Shown: positions 26,582 through 36,884 of the stretch, piece after piece
Numbering within the stretch: the stretch's first letter is position 1
Layout: each line of letters starts with the position of its first letter
Assembly (NCBI RefSeq): GCF_026151205.1
Contig: NC_087082.1
Span: 14,169,365-14,233,364 of the forward strand
Direction: 5' to 3'
DNA: 64,000 nt
Source of the DNA: Bolinopsis microptera
Lineage: Eukaryota > Ctenophora > Tentaculata > Lobata > Bolinopsidae
The notes under the pieces: generated by a model
The model's input: the letters and a program-made list of their open reading frames with translations, nothing else
Databases searched by the model: none
Told to the model about the DNA's origin: nothing
Made by a program: the position numbers and the translations under genes

Positions 26582-28366
26582 TCATATGTCTAAGACCATC
26601 CTGAGAATTCTGGCTGATCCAAGCAGAGCTGTCTTCTGGAGATTAGAGATGCTCAGATTGCAGTGGACTGCGTCGAGGTGTTTACGAAAGTTAATGGTGA
26701 TAGTTCCTAATGCGCCTATCACCACAGGGACGATTGTGACCTTTCGTAAATTCCAGTTCTCCTTAATTTCTCTTTTTAGGTCTTGATATTTCAGTATCTT
26801 TTCTTGTTCTCTATCCAGGATCCGGGTATCTCCTGGGACTGCAACGTCAATGATAGTTGCTGCGTTGGTTACCTTGTCTACCAGGAGGAGATCCGGTCTG
26901 CAGTGTTCGATAACGTGGTCCGACTGGACATGGAAGTCCCACAATATCTTGACTTTTTCGTTCTCCAGCACCTTCTCTGCCCGGTGTTCGTACCACCTTT
27001 TACTGCGTGGGAAGCCGTATTCCTTGCACAGACTCCAGTGCAATGCGGCAGCTACTTTGTCATGCCGACACTTATATTCTGTCTGTGAAAGTTTTGGGCA
27101 CCCATTCAGTATGTGGTCTATTGTCTCGTAATGATTTCTGCAGAGTCTGCAGAGGGGAGAAGAGCCAGGTGTTTTGTCAATCCTGTGCTTCACATAATTC
27201 GTCCTAAGTGCTTGGTCTTGGGCTGCTATCAACAATCCTTCTGTCTCCTTCTTCAAGTCTTGTTGAGTGAGCCAGTTCCAAGAGGTTAATGGGTCCGCTA
27301 TACCCATCATCTGCCTTGGGAACTGTCCGTGCATCACTTTAGCAGTCCACTTCTCCTTGTGGATTTCCTCGCGTTGTGTTCGGTCGATATCTTTCTCTAT
27401 CTCTTCACCCAAGAGTATCTTGTCTTTGACAAAGTAGTCGTTCAGAGCAATCAGTTCTGGGTCTCTACTTCTCACCACATAAGTGGTGAGTGCATTCTCC
27501 TCTCTCTTTACGACTTCCTCTATACTATGTAGCCCACGGCCACCCAGTTGACGGCTTACGTATAACCGATCAACATCTCCTTGGGGGTGGTGAGCTCCAT
27601 TTATCCTCATCAGTTTCCGGGTCTTGACATCTGAGGCTTTGGTCTCTCCAGCATTCCATGAGATAATTCCAGCTCCATATCTTATCACAGGTACAGCCCA
27701 GGTGTTAATTGCTTGTATACTATTCCTGCCATGAAGCTGGGATTTTAAAACCTTTTTAACTCTTCTGATATACTCTTTTGTAACCAGTGCTTTCATCTCT
27801 TTGTGCAGTATATCATTGGCTTCTAGTATTCCCAGATATTTATAGCCCTCGTCCTCCAACTCATGGATCTGTTCACCTGTGGGTAGGGAGATGCCTTCGA
27901 AAACGGCTCTTGCTCCCTTCTTCACCTTCACCACGGCACATTTCTCTAGCCCGAATTCCATTTTTATGTCACTGCTGAACTCTGCTGTGGTATTAACCAG
28001 TGTTTGCATTTCGTCTTCACTCTCGGCATACAACTTGAGGTCGTCCATGTATAGCCTATGTGACACTTTCGGTCGACCTCCCTTCTCCAGAGAGTATCCT
28101 ATGTCATGCTTATTCAAAAGAATGGACAGGGGTATAAGACTCATGATAAAGTGAATAGGTGATACTGAGTCTCCTTGGAATAGACCTCTATTAATTTTAA
28201 TTCTCCCAAGGGAAACTTTACCAAGCATCAGGTTAACATACGATTGCTTGAAGGAGGCTTCAAACAGATCTATGATGGATGAAGAGATACCACACATGGT
28301 CAAACAAGACAGAATCCAAGAGTGTGGGACGCTATCATACGCCTTCTTGTAGTCTATAAACGTCAT
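26582..28366 (-). CDS. RLE-LINE C-terminal frame (RT palm, CCHC knuckle, nuclease)
   Basis: 594 codons beginning MTFIDYKKAYDSVPH, motif A of the palm. YMDD is intact, followed by the thumb, a CCHC knuckle at about residues 400-420 and a restriction-like endonuclease with RPD and the D-V-A-V-P-G-D strand at about residues 485-505, then a conserved tail (PVVIGALGTITINFRKHL, QKTALLGSARILR). All catalytic residues I can place are present. Only the single frame break upstream argues against recent activity. Confidence 0.8.
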   Translation of the reverse strand: MTFIDYKKAYDSVPHSWILSCLTMCGISSSIIDLFEASFKQSYVNLMLGKVSLGRIKINRGLFQGDSVSPIHFIMSLIPLSILLNKHDIGYSLEKGGRPKVSHRLYMDDLKLYAESEDEMQTLVNTTAEFSSDIKMEFGLEKCAVVKVKKGARAVFEGISLPTGEQIHELEDEGYKYLGILEANDILHKEMKALVTKEYIRRVKKVLKSQLHGRNSIQAINTWAVPVIRYGAGIISWNAGETKASDVKTRKLMRINGAHHPQGDVDRLYVSRQLGGRGLHSIEEVVKREENALTTYVVRSRDPELIALNDYFVKDKILLGEEIEKDIDRTQREEIHKEKWTAKVMHGQFPRQMMGIADPLTSWNWLTQQDLKKETEGLLIAAQDQALRTNYVKHRIDKTPGSSPLCRLCRNHYETIDHILNGCPKLSQTEYKCRHDKVAAALHWSLCKEYGFPRSKRWYEHRAEKVLENEKVKILWDFHVQSDHVIEHCRPDLLLVDKVTNAATIIDVAVPGDTRILDREQEKILKYQDLKREIKENWNLRKVTIVPVVIGALGTITINFRKHLDAVHCNLSISNLQKTALLGSARILRMVLDI

Positions 28367-30048
28367 GTGAACAGGTTCCGCTTCCTTCGTTTACAGTTCT
28401 TCAGAATGAGTTTGTCTATCATTAACTGTTCTTTACATCCTCTGCTCTTCTTCTTGCACCCTTTCTGCTCAGGGGGGAGGAGTTTTTGCTGGTCTAAATG
28501 GTTGTATATGGAATCTGAGATTAGACCAGTGAACAGTTTCCACATAGCTGATAAGCATGTAATAGGTCTGAAATTGCCTGGGATGGGTCCTTTGGAGTGG
28601 TCCTTTATGAGCAGGTACGTGCGTCCCAATGTCATCCAGTCAGGGATATCAGCGTTGGTTAGGCAACTCATAAGTTGATCTGCAATCCTATTGTGGAGTT
28701 CTTTAAAGTGCTTTATCCAATAAGCATGCAGTCCGTCTGTACCAGGAGAGGACCAATTGGTCATTTTCTTCACTCTATCTGCAACCAGGGTGTTAGTTAT
28801 AACAAACTGTCGCTGTTCATCTGCTGAGGCTAGTGCTGTTCTGACATCCGGTAACCATTCAGCATCACTGTCATGTTCAACCGGCTGCTCCCATATGTTC
28901 TTCCAGAACTTCAAACAAGAATCCTTGTCAGCCTCAGGGTGGGAGATATCCTGTTCTTCAGGGTTTGTTTGAAGGTTTCTGTAGAACTGCCTCTGGTTGT
29001 TTCCAAACAACTTGTTCTGGTGGTATCGTTCGCATCTTTTATTAAATCTCTTTATCTTAGCTGCTTTTGCACGTAGACATTGCTTGAGCTCCTCAATGAT
29101 GCATGATATACCCTTTTTCTTCAACAGGGGGTGACGTCTGTTGAGCCCTTCTAGTATTTTTTGTTTAAGGGTAATACCTTTCTTCTTCTCCTCAAGATAA
29201 GAGATGTCTTTCCTCACCTGGGTAATCTTATCTTCGATTCTTCTTTTCCATAGCGGAGTTTTCCGCTTCTCTGCATTCTTATTTGCAGGTTTTTCACCAA
29301 GTCTTTCGCTGACTAAATGTGCTCCTGCAAGCAATAGAGTCTTGGTTTCAGTGATTGAAGAAGTAGGAATCTCTGCTATACATGAGTTGATGAGAGATGT
29401 TTCCTCCATAAGCTTCTTTCTGTTCACATGTCTCAGGGGCTTGGTTTCTATCACTGAAGGGTCTTCTAAGAGGGTTTTTAGCCGCTCAATGATTGCCTCC
29501 TTGTCAAAATCAGGTACCGTTGCGGTGGGGGTGAGTTCTTCGGCGGCAACAGTTGGGATAGTTGCATCCCTCAACGTCCTGATTGCTTGGGAGACTGTGG
29601 GTAGAGCTTGAGTTGTCGTTGTTGGAGCCTCTTCCACTACGCTAGGTGGAAGAGTACCTCGAATCTCCAATAGTTCTATGTCTGAGAGGAGATTATTATT
29701 TCTGATTGACCTTGCTTGGTCTGCCAATCTTTGTTCTGTACAAGTGAAGAGTCCGGCATCATCCCACAGTGACCGGAGTCTCCTTCTATAACCAGAGCGG
29801 GATGGTTGGCTCTGGTAATACAGCGTCATGAGCTGTATGTTGTCCTCCTTGCTCCACGTGTGACGAGTGGAAGTCTCAGTGCGAGCCTTCCTCTCACGGC
29901 GTGCTGGAGGGGCGATGTTAGGTTGTTGATCCTGCTCTGACCTATTAGTAGGGAGAGTAGGAGAGTTTGAAAAATTTGAGAGAGAATTCATATCATAACT
30001 GGGGGACTTGATATACCCCCTAGAGAGTTGGCAGGGAAAACAGAGCAC
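28363..30048 (-). CDS. RLE-LINE N-terminal frame (Myb domain and RT fingers)
   Basis: 561 codons from the first ATG; the N-terminal 40 residues may include untranslated leader, and an internal ATG (MNSLSNFSNS) at 29,991 is an alternative. It has a basic linker (RRERKAR) before the Myb-like segment at about residues 60-95, a long acidic/threonine-rich linker, a lysine-rich helical region (about 275-370) and RT motifs 1-2. It ends KRRKRNLFT just before the palm motif A, in the middle of a domain, so this frame alone cannot make an active enzyme. Confidence 0.7.
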   Translation of the reverse strand: MLCFPCQLSRGYIKSPSYDMNSLSNFSNSPTLPTNRSEQDQQPNIAPPARRERKARTETSTRHTWSKEDNIQLMTLYYQSQPSRSGYRRRLRSLWDDAGLFTCTEQRLADQARSIRNNNLLSDIELLEIRGTLPPSVVEEAPTTTTQALPTVSQAIRTLRDATIPTVAAEELTPTATVPDFDKEAIIERLKTLLEDPSVIETKPLRHVNRKKLMEETSLINSCIAEIPTSSITETKTLLLAGAHLVSERLGEKPANKNAEKRKTPLWKRRIEDKITQVRKDISYLEEKKKGITLKQKILEGLNRRHPLLKKKGISCIIEELKQCLRAKAAKIKRFNKRCERYHQNKLFGNNQRQFYRNLQTNPEEQDISHPEADKDSCLKFWKNIWEQPVEHDSDAEWLPDVRTALASADEQRQFVITNTLVADRVKKMTNWSSPGTDGLHAYWIKHFKELHNRIADQLMSCLTNADIPDWMTLGRTYLLIKDHSKGPIPGNFRPITCLSAMWKLFTGLISDSIYNHLDQQKLLPPEQKGCKKKSRGCKEQLMIDKLILKNCKRRKRNLFT

Positions 30049-30499
30049 TGAGCGTTGCCCCGCGTCGCCCAGCTTCCCAGGTAGCTACCTCCTGGCTAGT
30101 AGACCCGTTAGTAACCATTTAACCCATGGCCACACATCCTTTTGTCACGAGTCCACAACTTAAGATTGGGGGACATCTGCGGGTCAGTCCATGCCCGGAA
30201 GGAAAACCACTAGGTGTCAATTGCACCTAGTCAAGAAACCAAGAGCTAGAGCAGAAGGATAAAAGATTTTCACCAACGAGAGGCAAGAAAGGGAATTAAC
30301 CGGGGGACAAGTAACATCAAATACAAGGATATATATAACATAATTTCAATTACAATGTAATTACTAATACAATGGGTATGGTAAATGGTAACACTATAAA
30401 TAGTAATTATTTACTAAGGATGGAGAATCTTTCAGTACTGACAGTCTATGCTGCTATGATAACGAATAAATATATAATAAGGGGATAAATCTTAAAATA

Positions 30500-30720
30500 C
30501 TGCTGTTTCAGTCACAGATACTTTTCTTGGTTTTTCCATTTTGTGCTTTTTTTTGTCTTTTTTGTTTTTAACTTTTTTTTGTAATTTTCTTTCTTTTTTT
30601 TTGTTCCTTCCTAAACATTATTATTATTATTATTATCTACTGACTCTTTCAATCTTTAATTTGTAAATGTTTCTACTGAAAAATGCATGTAACTCCTTAA
30701 TCTTTAAAATGTGTTTAGAA
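30500..30720. other. T-rich spacer, no feature
   Basis: T-rich sequence with (ATT)n at 30,620-30,637. Nothing else recognised between the LINE leader and the CCGGGA repeat. Confidence 0.5.
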
Positions 30721-31013
30721 CAGGAGGTGACCGGGACATGATTTTAGGCCTGACCGGGACCAGGACCGGGACCGGGATACAAAATGTGACTTGACCGGGA
30801 CCGGGACTGAGATTATCAATTTACCGTGACCGGGACCGGGACCGGGACCAATAATTTCTGGGATTTCTATCTTACCGGGACTGGGACCGGGACCAACAAT
30901 CCAATTTTACCGGGATGACCGGGATGACCGGGATTTGACCAGGATGACCGGGATGACCGGGATTTGACCGGGATGACCGGGATTTGACCAGGATGACCGG
31001 GATGACCGGGACC
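30721..31013 (+). repeat. GACCGGGA-type repeat, copy 1
   Basis: Begins CAGGAGGTGACCGGGA and continues as degenerate GACCGGGACC and GACCGGGATG units. The same opening occurs inverted at 42,833-42,848, closing a similar block (42,590-42,848). The two blocks point at each other across 11.6 kb of inserted elements. Probably a dispersed low-complexity element, not a gene. Confidence 0.75.
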
Positions 31014-31092
31014 AAAACTGGTATTCTCATATTGAAAGCTGCAACTTTCATTTACATTATAATTGAACAATTTGAATAAGTAATAACTAGAA

Positions 31093-31663
31093 TACGGGTA
31101 TATGACCCCCAGAATATAGGTCGTTTTTTGAGCACTTAGAAACAGGTGTTAAAACTACTTCTAAGCATGTTTAGGGCTGTAAATATGTACATAATAACCC
31201 TTTAAATGTTTCTTGGGTAGTTGAAAATAATTATTAGGTTTTTAAGTGTACTTTTTTTTCACCTGTAAAAATACCATTTTTTAACAGGGCCCCCAGAATA
31301 TAGGTCCAAACATCTGTTCCTAAGTTGTTCTAAAATTGTCACAGACAGTTATATGCAGTCAGAATATGTTGCTGAGACTGTATTGATGATGCCAATGGCT
31401 CCAGATACTAAATTGAAATGGTTTAGAGTATACTTAATAGCAAAAAATCAAAAACTACGGCCCCCAGAATATAGGTATGCAAAAATCGTCCTCAAATACT
31501 CCACCTTCATACATTTTGATGATGCCATCTCTTCAGCATATGTTCTTTAACTGTTTCTCATCACTACCCCACATTCCTTAATGCTCAGGGTGACAGAGAA
31601 AATGCAGAATCTTGGTCGCTTTTTTTTTTTTTAAACCTATATTCTGGGGGCCATATACCCGTA
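31093..31663. mobile_element. 571-bp TIR element with internal CCCCCAGAATATAGGT motifs
   Basis: The first 29 bp (31,093-31,121) and the last 29 bp (31,635-31,663) are inverted repeats with one mismatch, beginning TACGGGTATATG and containing CCCCCAGAATATAGGT. If the outer TA is the target duplication this fits a Tc1/mariner-like MITE. Two more copies of the motif lie inside (about 31,288 and 31,459). A short frame at 31,353-31,550 is not convincing. Confidence 0.65.
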
Positions 31664-31766
31664 ATGAGTAAAATCTTTAATTTTACTTGTTAAAAAGCTT
31701 TCATGCACTCATTTAGTAGGGATCTTAACTAAATACTTAAATAAGATTGAAGGAGTGTCCCTAGAT

Positions 31767-32657
31767 ATGATTGAGGGGGGCTGTTTTTATCTGTATCAAT
31801 ACAATGCTATGGACAAGAGACTTGAAAAGTTAGAGGATATAATGAGCAGCATAAACGAAAAACAACATGAAACTGCTACCTCCCTTAAAGCCTTTGAAGC
31901 AGATGTCACTGCAATTAAGAACAAAGTAGATGACTCTAAGGCCTGCCTACAGTCTCTCCAGCTTAATGACCGCACCACCCCATCCAGAAAAAAGCCATCG
32001 CCTCATCCTCAAAACCAGAACCACCCAACCCACAGCCCTAGTAGACAAACACGAAAACCAAAAAAGGTTCTACTCCTACATGACTCCCAGATGAACAACT
32101 TTCTACCTGAGTCATTTTCCTCTGGGTTCAAGGTGGAAAAAATGAAAGTAGGCTCTTATACTGACATGATAAAAGACCACTGTATGAGAGATGTCATTAA
32201 ACAGCCAGAGGTCGACTGTTACATTCTCCAGCTTGGAGTCAATGACTACAGATACAGAACCTGCTCTGTTAATAAAGCGATTGAGGATGCAAAATCAGTC
32301 ATCGATAAACTCCTCTCGAGCTCCAGTGCAAAGGTTGTCATCTCCCTACCCACCCCAACCCCTGGATTAATCAGTGAACTTACCAACCAATTTGTCTCAG
32401 AAATAACCCAATTTGTCTCAGCTAAAAGAGGGTTAAGTGACTTTTACCGCCGCCTATATACTGTAAACAATACTGGAAACTTTTCCCGTGCCATCTCTGC
32501 TGCTGAGTCATCCCAAGACTCTCCTAACCCGTTGAAGGAGGACCAACTTCATGTCTCAGAGTATGGTTTGAAAAAACTTTGTTTGAATATTAAACTTGGC
32601 CTATACCGTGCCTTTGGTATGAGATCCCATAGAAAGCAGCCCCCTACAGAGCGTTAG
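31767..32657 (+). CDS. LINE ORF1 with coiled coil and SGNH-esterase-like domain
   Basis: 296 codons from the first ATG at 31,767 (the frame is open a few codons upstream). Residues about 10-70 are a charged coiled coil (MDKRLEKLEDIMSSINEK...). Then comes a serine/proline/histidine-rich linker and a domain with the SGNH-hydrolase blocks: LLLHDSQM (block I serine), LQLGVNDY (block III G-x-N-D) and DQLHVSEYG (block V D-x-x-H). Esterase-like ORF1 proteins are known in CR1-type and related LINEs, where they are thought to help RNP or membrane association. It is followed after 52 nt by ORF2. No stop or frame break is seen, so the element may be recent. Clade not assigned. Confidence 0.85.
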   Translation: MIEGGCFYLYQYNAMDKRLEKLEDIMSSINEKQHETATSLKAFEADVTAIKNKVDDSKACLQSLQLNDRTTPSRKKPSPHPQNQNHPTHSPSRQTRKPKKVLLLHDSQMNNFLPESFSSGFKVEKMKVGSYTDMIKDHCMRDVIKQPEVDCYILQLGVNDYRYRTCSVNKAIEDAKSVIDKLLSSSSAKVVISLPTPTPGLISELTNQFVSEITQFVSAKRGLSDFYRRLYTVNNTGNFSRAISAAESSQDSPNPLKEDQLHVSEYGLKKLCLNIKLGLYRAFGMRSHRKQPPTER

Positions 32658-32709
32658 ATTAACCCTAAAATTCAAGAAAAAACAAGTATCACGAGATCAA
32701 GTCGCTGTG

Positions 32710-35700
32710 ATGTCCTGGAACATCCAGGACAGCACAGGAGACGGGTCTAACAAATTTGAAAATAGCGAATTTTTGTCAATCCTCAAACAAGCTAACATTC
32801 TTTGTCTTCAAGAAACAAAGAAGCAAGTTAAGATTGAAGGATACCTCTCTTTTAATAGCAACCGCAAAAATTCACGCTCAGGAGGGGTCTGCATTCTTGC
32901 TGAAAATGACCTAAGAAAAGGTGTCTCTAGTGTGCTTTGTAATGAATCTGATGACATTATTGTTGTTAAACTGGACAAGAACTTTTTTAAACTTGATTTT
33001 GACCTATTTTTGGTATGTTATTATATTAGCCCTGCATACTCGTCCTATGTCAAGAAGAATCCAGATTATACTGCTAATACCTTCTCTGCTCTTGACTGTA
33101 TCTGTATCAGACTACGTCAAAAGGGAGAAGTTATTATGTGTGGCGATGCAAATGCAAGAACTGGAAAACTCCCAGACTATATCCTTTCCTGTAATGCACC
33201 TGCCATCCATGACATCTATAACGACATTGGACTCGAGCACGACATAGAAGAACCAAGAAACAATTCTGACCTTACAATATCTGAACCCCACTGCCAACAC
33301 TTCCTTGACATGGTTATCAATAACCAACTCAAAATTCTTAATGGTCGTACCCTTGGGGACACCACTGGAAAAATGACCTGTCACAAATACAATGGAAGCA
33401 GTGTGGTTGACTATTTTGTAATCACCTCATGGGCAAGAGATCATGTAAACTCTCTCCAAGTAAAAGAGTTTACATCATACTCTGATCATTGTCCATTAGT
33501 CTTGAAACTCACTACATTTGAACCATTTGTCGCAAACTTCCAGCTCCCAGACTTTTCTAACTTACCTTGTGGCTATAAGTGGGACAGCAACACCTCCCAT
33601 TCACTATTTAAAAAAGCCCTTACCTCGCCCGAAATTATCAACAATCTGGAAAGCATTGTGACAAATGAATTTAGCAGTACTCTGGAGGGCAATCACGAAC
33701 TGAACGATGCAGTCATAAAATGTCTCCACAGTGCTGCTGATATAGCCTTAAAAGTGAAAAAGCCTCCCAAAAATTCTGCCCGTAAAAAATGGTTCGACCC
33801 ACAAGTCAACTCCTCGCGGCGGAACCTTAATAGGCTAGCAAATCGGCTTGGTAGTAAGCACTGTAACAGTATCCTCAGACTAGAATATTTTAAGCAACGC
33901 AACAAGCATAGCAATTTTGTAAACAGTAAGAAAGTAGCTTTCCTTAAGAAGTTAAATGAAGCTATAGAAGAAGGTCACATACTCGACTGGAAAAAATTTA
34001 AACGGCTTAAACAAGAACATGACACTAGCCCCTTACTTGACAAATTTGATTTAGCTAGCTTCCATGACTTCTTTGCATCCCTTTATAAAAAACCAGACCA
34101 GGAGCCAGATCTCACTCACCACAATCACAAACATTACCCTGAACCACCAGATCTGGATATCCTAAATAAGCTCATGTCAGAATCTGAAGTGACCTCTGCC
34201 ATCAAAAATCTCAAAAAAGGTAAAAGTTGCTCAAACGACTTGATATCCAACGAGATGCTTCAGAGCGTAACTCCGCTTTGTCTCAAAGCCATCCTCAAAA
34301 ACTTCAACCACTCACTGGTCTCCGGTTACTATCCATGGCACACCAGCATCATTACTCCTATTTACAAGTCTGGCAACCCTTTCAGCCCGGACAACTACAG
34401 AGCAATAGCTGTTGGTAGCTGTATGGGTAAACTGTTCTCTAGCATCTTACTTGAGCGTCTCCTGCACTTCAAAAAGCTCTACTGCCCTGACCCAAAAGAA
34501 CAACTAGGGTTCTCGAAGGGTGCTCAAACAAATGACCACGTTTTTACCCTTAAGACAGTCATTGACAAATATACCAAGGTTAAAAAAGCTCGTCTCTATG
34601 CATGCTTTGTTGATCTAAGAAAGGCCTTTGACACTGTATGTAGGGACCTCCTTCTGCACAAAATCACATGCCTTGGAATAACTGGAAACTTCTTCAATTG
34701 CCTAAGTGATATGTATAGAAACTCAATAGCTCATATAAAAATCTCCAAACTCTTGTCCCCTAATATTGACATTGGAAAAGGAACAGAGCAGGGACACCCT
34801 CTATCACCGGACCTTTTTAAAATCTATATCAACGACTTGTCATCTCTCCTGAAATCTGTTGGTGATTATCCTATTCTAGCTGACGTCCTAATATCACATC
34901 TGCTCTGGGCTGACGATCTTGTCCTACTTGCCCTAAGTCCCAAGGCCTTGCAAGACAATATAAACATCCTATTCGACTTCTGTAACTCTATGGGCCTTGA
35001 AGTAAACATTAAAAAAACCAAGATTCTCATATTCTGCCCTCCTAAAAGAAAACAATCCTATGAAACATTCATTTTGGGAGGCCAGCCCATCCAACACACC
35101 GACAAATACTGCTATCTTGGCATTATATTCCACAGAAATGGATCTTTTACAGCAGCAAATACTGAACTGAGGGCCAAGGCTCTCCGTGCTCTCTATGGCC
35201 TCAAAGGCAATATCGTCAAAGATGCCCTCTCTCACCGTTCTCTAAACATTCTATTTGACTCTCTAATAAAACCGATACTGCTGTATGGCTGCCAAATCTT
35301 ATGTCCTCACTCAAAAACCATGAGATACCTCTCCAAAACAGATAGCAAAGCCAACCCCCAGCATACTCTCAGGTACATCTCACAAGACCACTATGAAAGA
35401 TTCCACCTTAAGTTTATCAAGTGGTCCTTGTCTGTCCATTCAAAAGCATCAAATATAGGCTGCTGGGGCGAAAGTGGGCGCCACCCCCTCTTCTTTGAAG
35501 CCTGCAAACTTGCAATAGATTTCTATACTCGCCTTGAAAGCACTGAAAATGAACTTCTCTCCGCTGCATTTCACGAGCAGATTATGCTGGGCCTTCCTTG
35601 GTACACCAACATCTCTAATCTTCTCACCAAATATAACTTCCCCCACTCATCCTCTTCAAAATCCAAGCTCTCTACCCAAATCAGTCACAACATGAGGGAA

Positions 35701-36198
35701 GAATTTGTGGATACCTGGAAATCTGCCAAGGCATCCTCACCTAAATTAGAATTCTACAATCAAATTAAACATGATTTTGAACCAGAAACATACTTAGGAG
35801 TGGTTAAGATCCCCGATGCTCGGAAAAGCTTAACAAGGTTTCGTATTAGCTGCCACAATCTTTACATTGAGAGGGGCCGTTACGAAACCCCCCTAGTACC
35901 AAGAGAACATCGATGGTGCACTTTTTGCTTTTTCAGCAAGGGGCTTAAGCCTATTGAGGACGAAATTCATGTTCTAACTGACTGTTTACTCTACTCCTCA
36001 GTTAGAGAAAAATTTAACTTCCATCCCAAAAATATTACTGACCTAGCCGGTTTGCTATCCGATAAAACACTAGACCCTACAAAATTTACTGCCACAGCAA
36101 GAGCAATCCATTCAATTCTCTCTGTGAACGAAAATTTTACAGCCTACTATAAGAGCCCAGATTTCCACTCAAATACTGGCCAATGCATAATGCTATAG
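32710..36198 (+). CDS. LINE ORF2: AP endonuclease and reverse transcriptase
   Basis: 1,162 codons from ATG 32,710, uninterrupted. The N-terminal 230 residues are an APE-type endonuclease (MSWNIQD, LQETKK, GDANARTG, SYSDHCPLVL). The RT follows with ITPIYKSGNP, NYRAIAVGSCMGKLF, FVDLRKAFDTV, GTEQGHPLSPDLF and active site WADDLVLLA (A-D-D with W in place of the usual Y/F). A zinc knuckle W-C-x2-C...H-x4-C is at about residues 1070-1100. ORF2 nicks target DNA and copies element RNA at the nick. Length and completeness are those of an autonomous LINE. The 3' tail is (TTGTATCC)n at about 36,330-36,362. Confidence 0.9.
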   Translation: MSWNIQDSTGDGSNKFENSEFLSILKQANILCLQETKKQVKIEGYLSFNSNRKNSRSGGVCILAENDLRKGVSSVLCNESDDIIVVKLDKNFFKLDFDLFLVCYYISPAYSSYVKKNPDYTANTFSALDCICIRLRQKGEVIMCGDANARTGKLPDYILSCNAPAIHDIYNDIGLEHDIEEPRNNSDLTISEPHCQHFLDMVINNQLKILNGRTLGDTTGKMTCHKYNGSSVVDYFVITSWARDHVNSLQVKEFTSYSDHCPLVLKLTTFEPFVANFQLPDFSNLPCGYKWDSNTSHSLFKKALTSPEIINNLESIVTNEFSSTLEGNHELNDAVIKCLHSAADIALKVKKPPKNSARKKWFDPQVNSSRRNLNRLANRLGSKHCNSILRLEYFKQRNKHSNFVNSKKVAFLKKLNEAIEEGHILDWKKFKRLKQEHDTSPLLDKFDLASFHDFFASLYKKPDQEPDLTHHNHKHYPEPPDLDILNKLMSESEVTSAIKNLKKGKSCSNDLISNEMLQSVTPLCLKAILKNFNHSLVSGYYPWHTSIITPIYKSGNPFSPDNYRAIAVGSCMGKLFSSILLERLLHFKKLYCPDPKEQLGFSKGAQTNDHVFTLKTVIDKYTKVKKARLYACFVDLRKAFDTVCRDLLLHKITCLGITGNFFNCLSDMYRNSIAHIKISKLLSPNIDIGKGTEQGHPLSPDLFKIYINDLSSLLKSVGDYPILADVLISHLLWADDLVLLALSPKALQDNINILFDFCNSMGLEVNIKKTKILIFCPPKRKQSYETFILGGQPIQHTDKYCYLGIIFHRNGSFTAANTELRAKALRALYGLKGNIVKDALSHRSLNILFDSLIKPILLYGCQILCPHSKTMRYLSKTDSKANPQHTLRYISQDHYERFHLKFIKWSLSVHSKASNIGCWGESGRHPLFFEACKLAIDFYTRLESTENELLSAAFHEQIMLGLPWYTNISNLLTKYNFPHSSSSKSKLSTQISHNMREEFVDTWKSAKASSPKLEFYNQIKHDFEPETYLGVVKIPDARKSLTRFRISCHNLYIERGRYETPLVPREHRWCTFCFFSKGLKPIEDEIHVLTDCLLYSSVREKFNFHPKNITDLAGLLSDKTLDPTKFTATARAIHSILSVNENFTAYYKSPDFHSNTGQCIML

Positions 36199-36365
36199 GA
36201 CCTCAAAAATAGTATTATATTAAACATTTCTATTTTATCCCTACACATCTGTAAATAACTAGAATTGTGTAACCTTAAATTATTTCAGAATTATAACTAT
36301 TGTGAATTCAATAAAATAATTATCACTTTTGTATCCTTGTATCCTTGTATCCTTGTATCCTACAA
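36199..36365 (+). other. LINE 3' untranslated region and (TTGTATCC)n tail
   Basis: About 130 bp of AT-rich sequence with AATAAAATAATT at about 36,309 is followed by four copies of an 8-bp repeat TTGTATCC, then unrelated sequence. Short tandem 3' tails mark the end of many non-poly(A) LINEs, so the insertion ends at about 36,362. Confidence 0.75.
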
Positions 36366-36379
36366 TGTGCACCTCAATG

Positions 36380-36870
36380 ACTGTAAATCAGACATTTTTG
36401 GCCGCCAAATTTTTTTAAAGGCCTAACTCAAAATTCTGTCCCAAAACTTAAGGTCATGAGACAATTCTATGTTGATTCTGAAAATTTCATGTGAAAATAT
36501 TGAAACCCTATTGAGTTCTATTGTTTTGAGCGAAGTCAGTTTGAGATATGGGCAATTTTGTTCATTTTTTGCGATTATTTGAACACAGAATCCACAGTTA
36601 GGTAGATATTGAGCTGATAATCATAGAGAATGTGTAATATATGCTTACCTTCCATATAAAGTTGGTTTCATTCAAAAATATTGATATTTGACCAATTTAT
36701 GGACCAAAATCGATCAAATTTGGTGCATATGCCCAAATATGGGCATATGGTTTTTGTTTTTATCCCATAACTCGGCCAATTTTTATCCAATTTTGATAAA
36801 ACTTGATATGTGGGTTCAGGAGACTAGTAGCTACAAGTAGAGCATCCCAAAGCATGGTTTTGGGCATGTT
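36380..36870 (-). repeat. Dispersed repeat, copy 2 (inverted to 21.5-22.0 kb)
   Basis: Reverse-complement match in order to the 21,480-21,990 repeat, including CAAAATTCTGTCCCAAAACT and TTTGAACACAGAATCCACAG. It lies between the LINE tail and a cluster of CCTATATTCTGGGGGCC motifs. Confidence 0.8.
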
Positions 36871-36884
36871 CAGGGTTTTTGACC

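Larger units (their letters stand above)
26582..30048 (-). mobile_element. Myb / reverse transcriptase / restriction-like endonuclease LINE
   Basis: Two frames, 30048-28363 (561 codons) and 28366-26582 (594 codons), form one protein split by a single frame change. The first has a Myb/SANT-like DNA-binding segment (HTWSKEDNIQLMTLYYQSQP) and RT fingers (WSSPGTDGLHAYWIKHF, PGNFRPITCLSAMWKL). The second has FIDYKKAYDSVPHSW, GLFQGDSVSP, the active site YMDD, a CCHC knuckle (CRLCRNHYETIDHILNGC) and a PD-(D/E)xK nuclease (RPDLLLVD...IIDVAVPGD). This is the layout of the R2/R4-like lineage of early-branching LINEs, which often insert at specific targets. The break falls at TTCACATGACG, where the TGA stop of the first frame overlaps the ATG of the second. 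About 260 bp of GC-richer sequence at 30,050-30,310 may be the 5' untranslated region. Confidence 0.85.

Noticed and set aside
28322-29611. Plus-strand frames of 60-135 codons across 26.6-29.6 kb
   Set aside because: Antisense shadows of the RLE-LINE protein.
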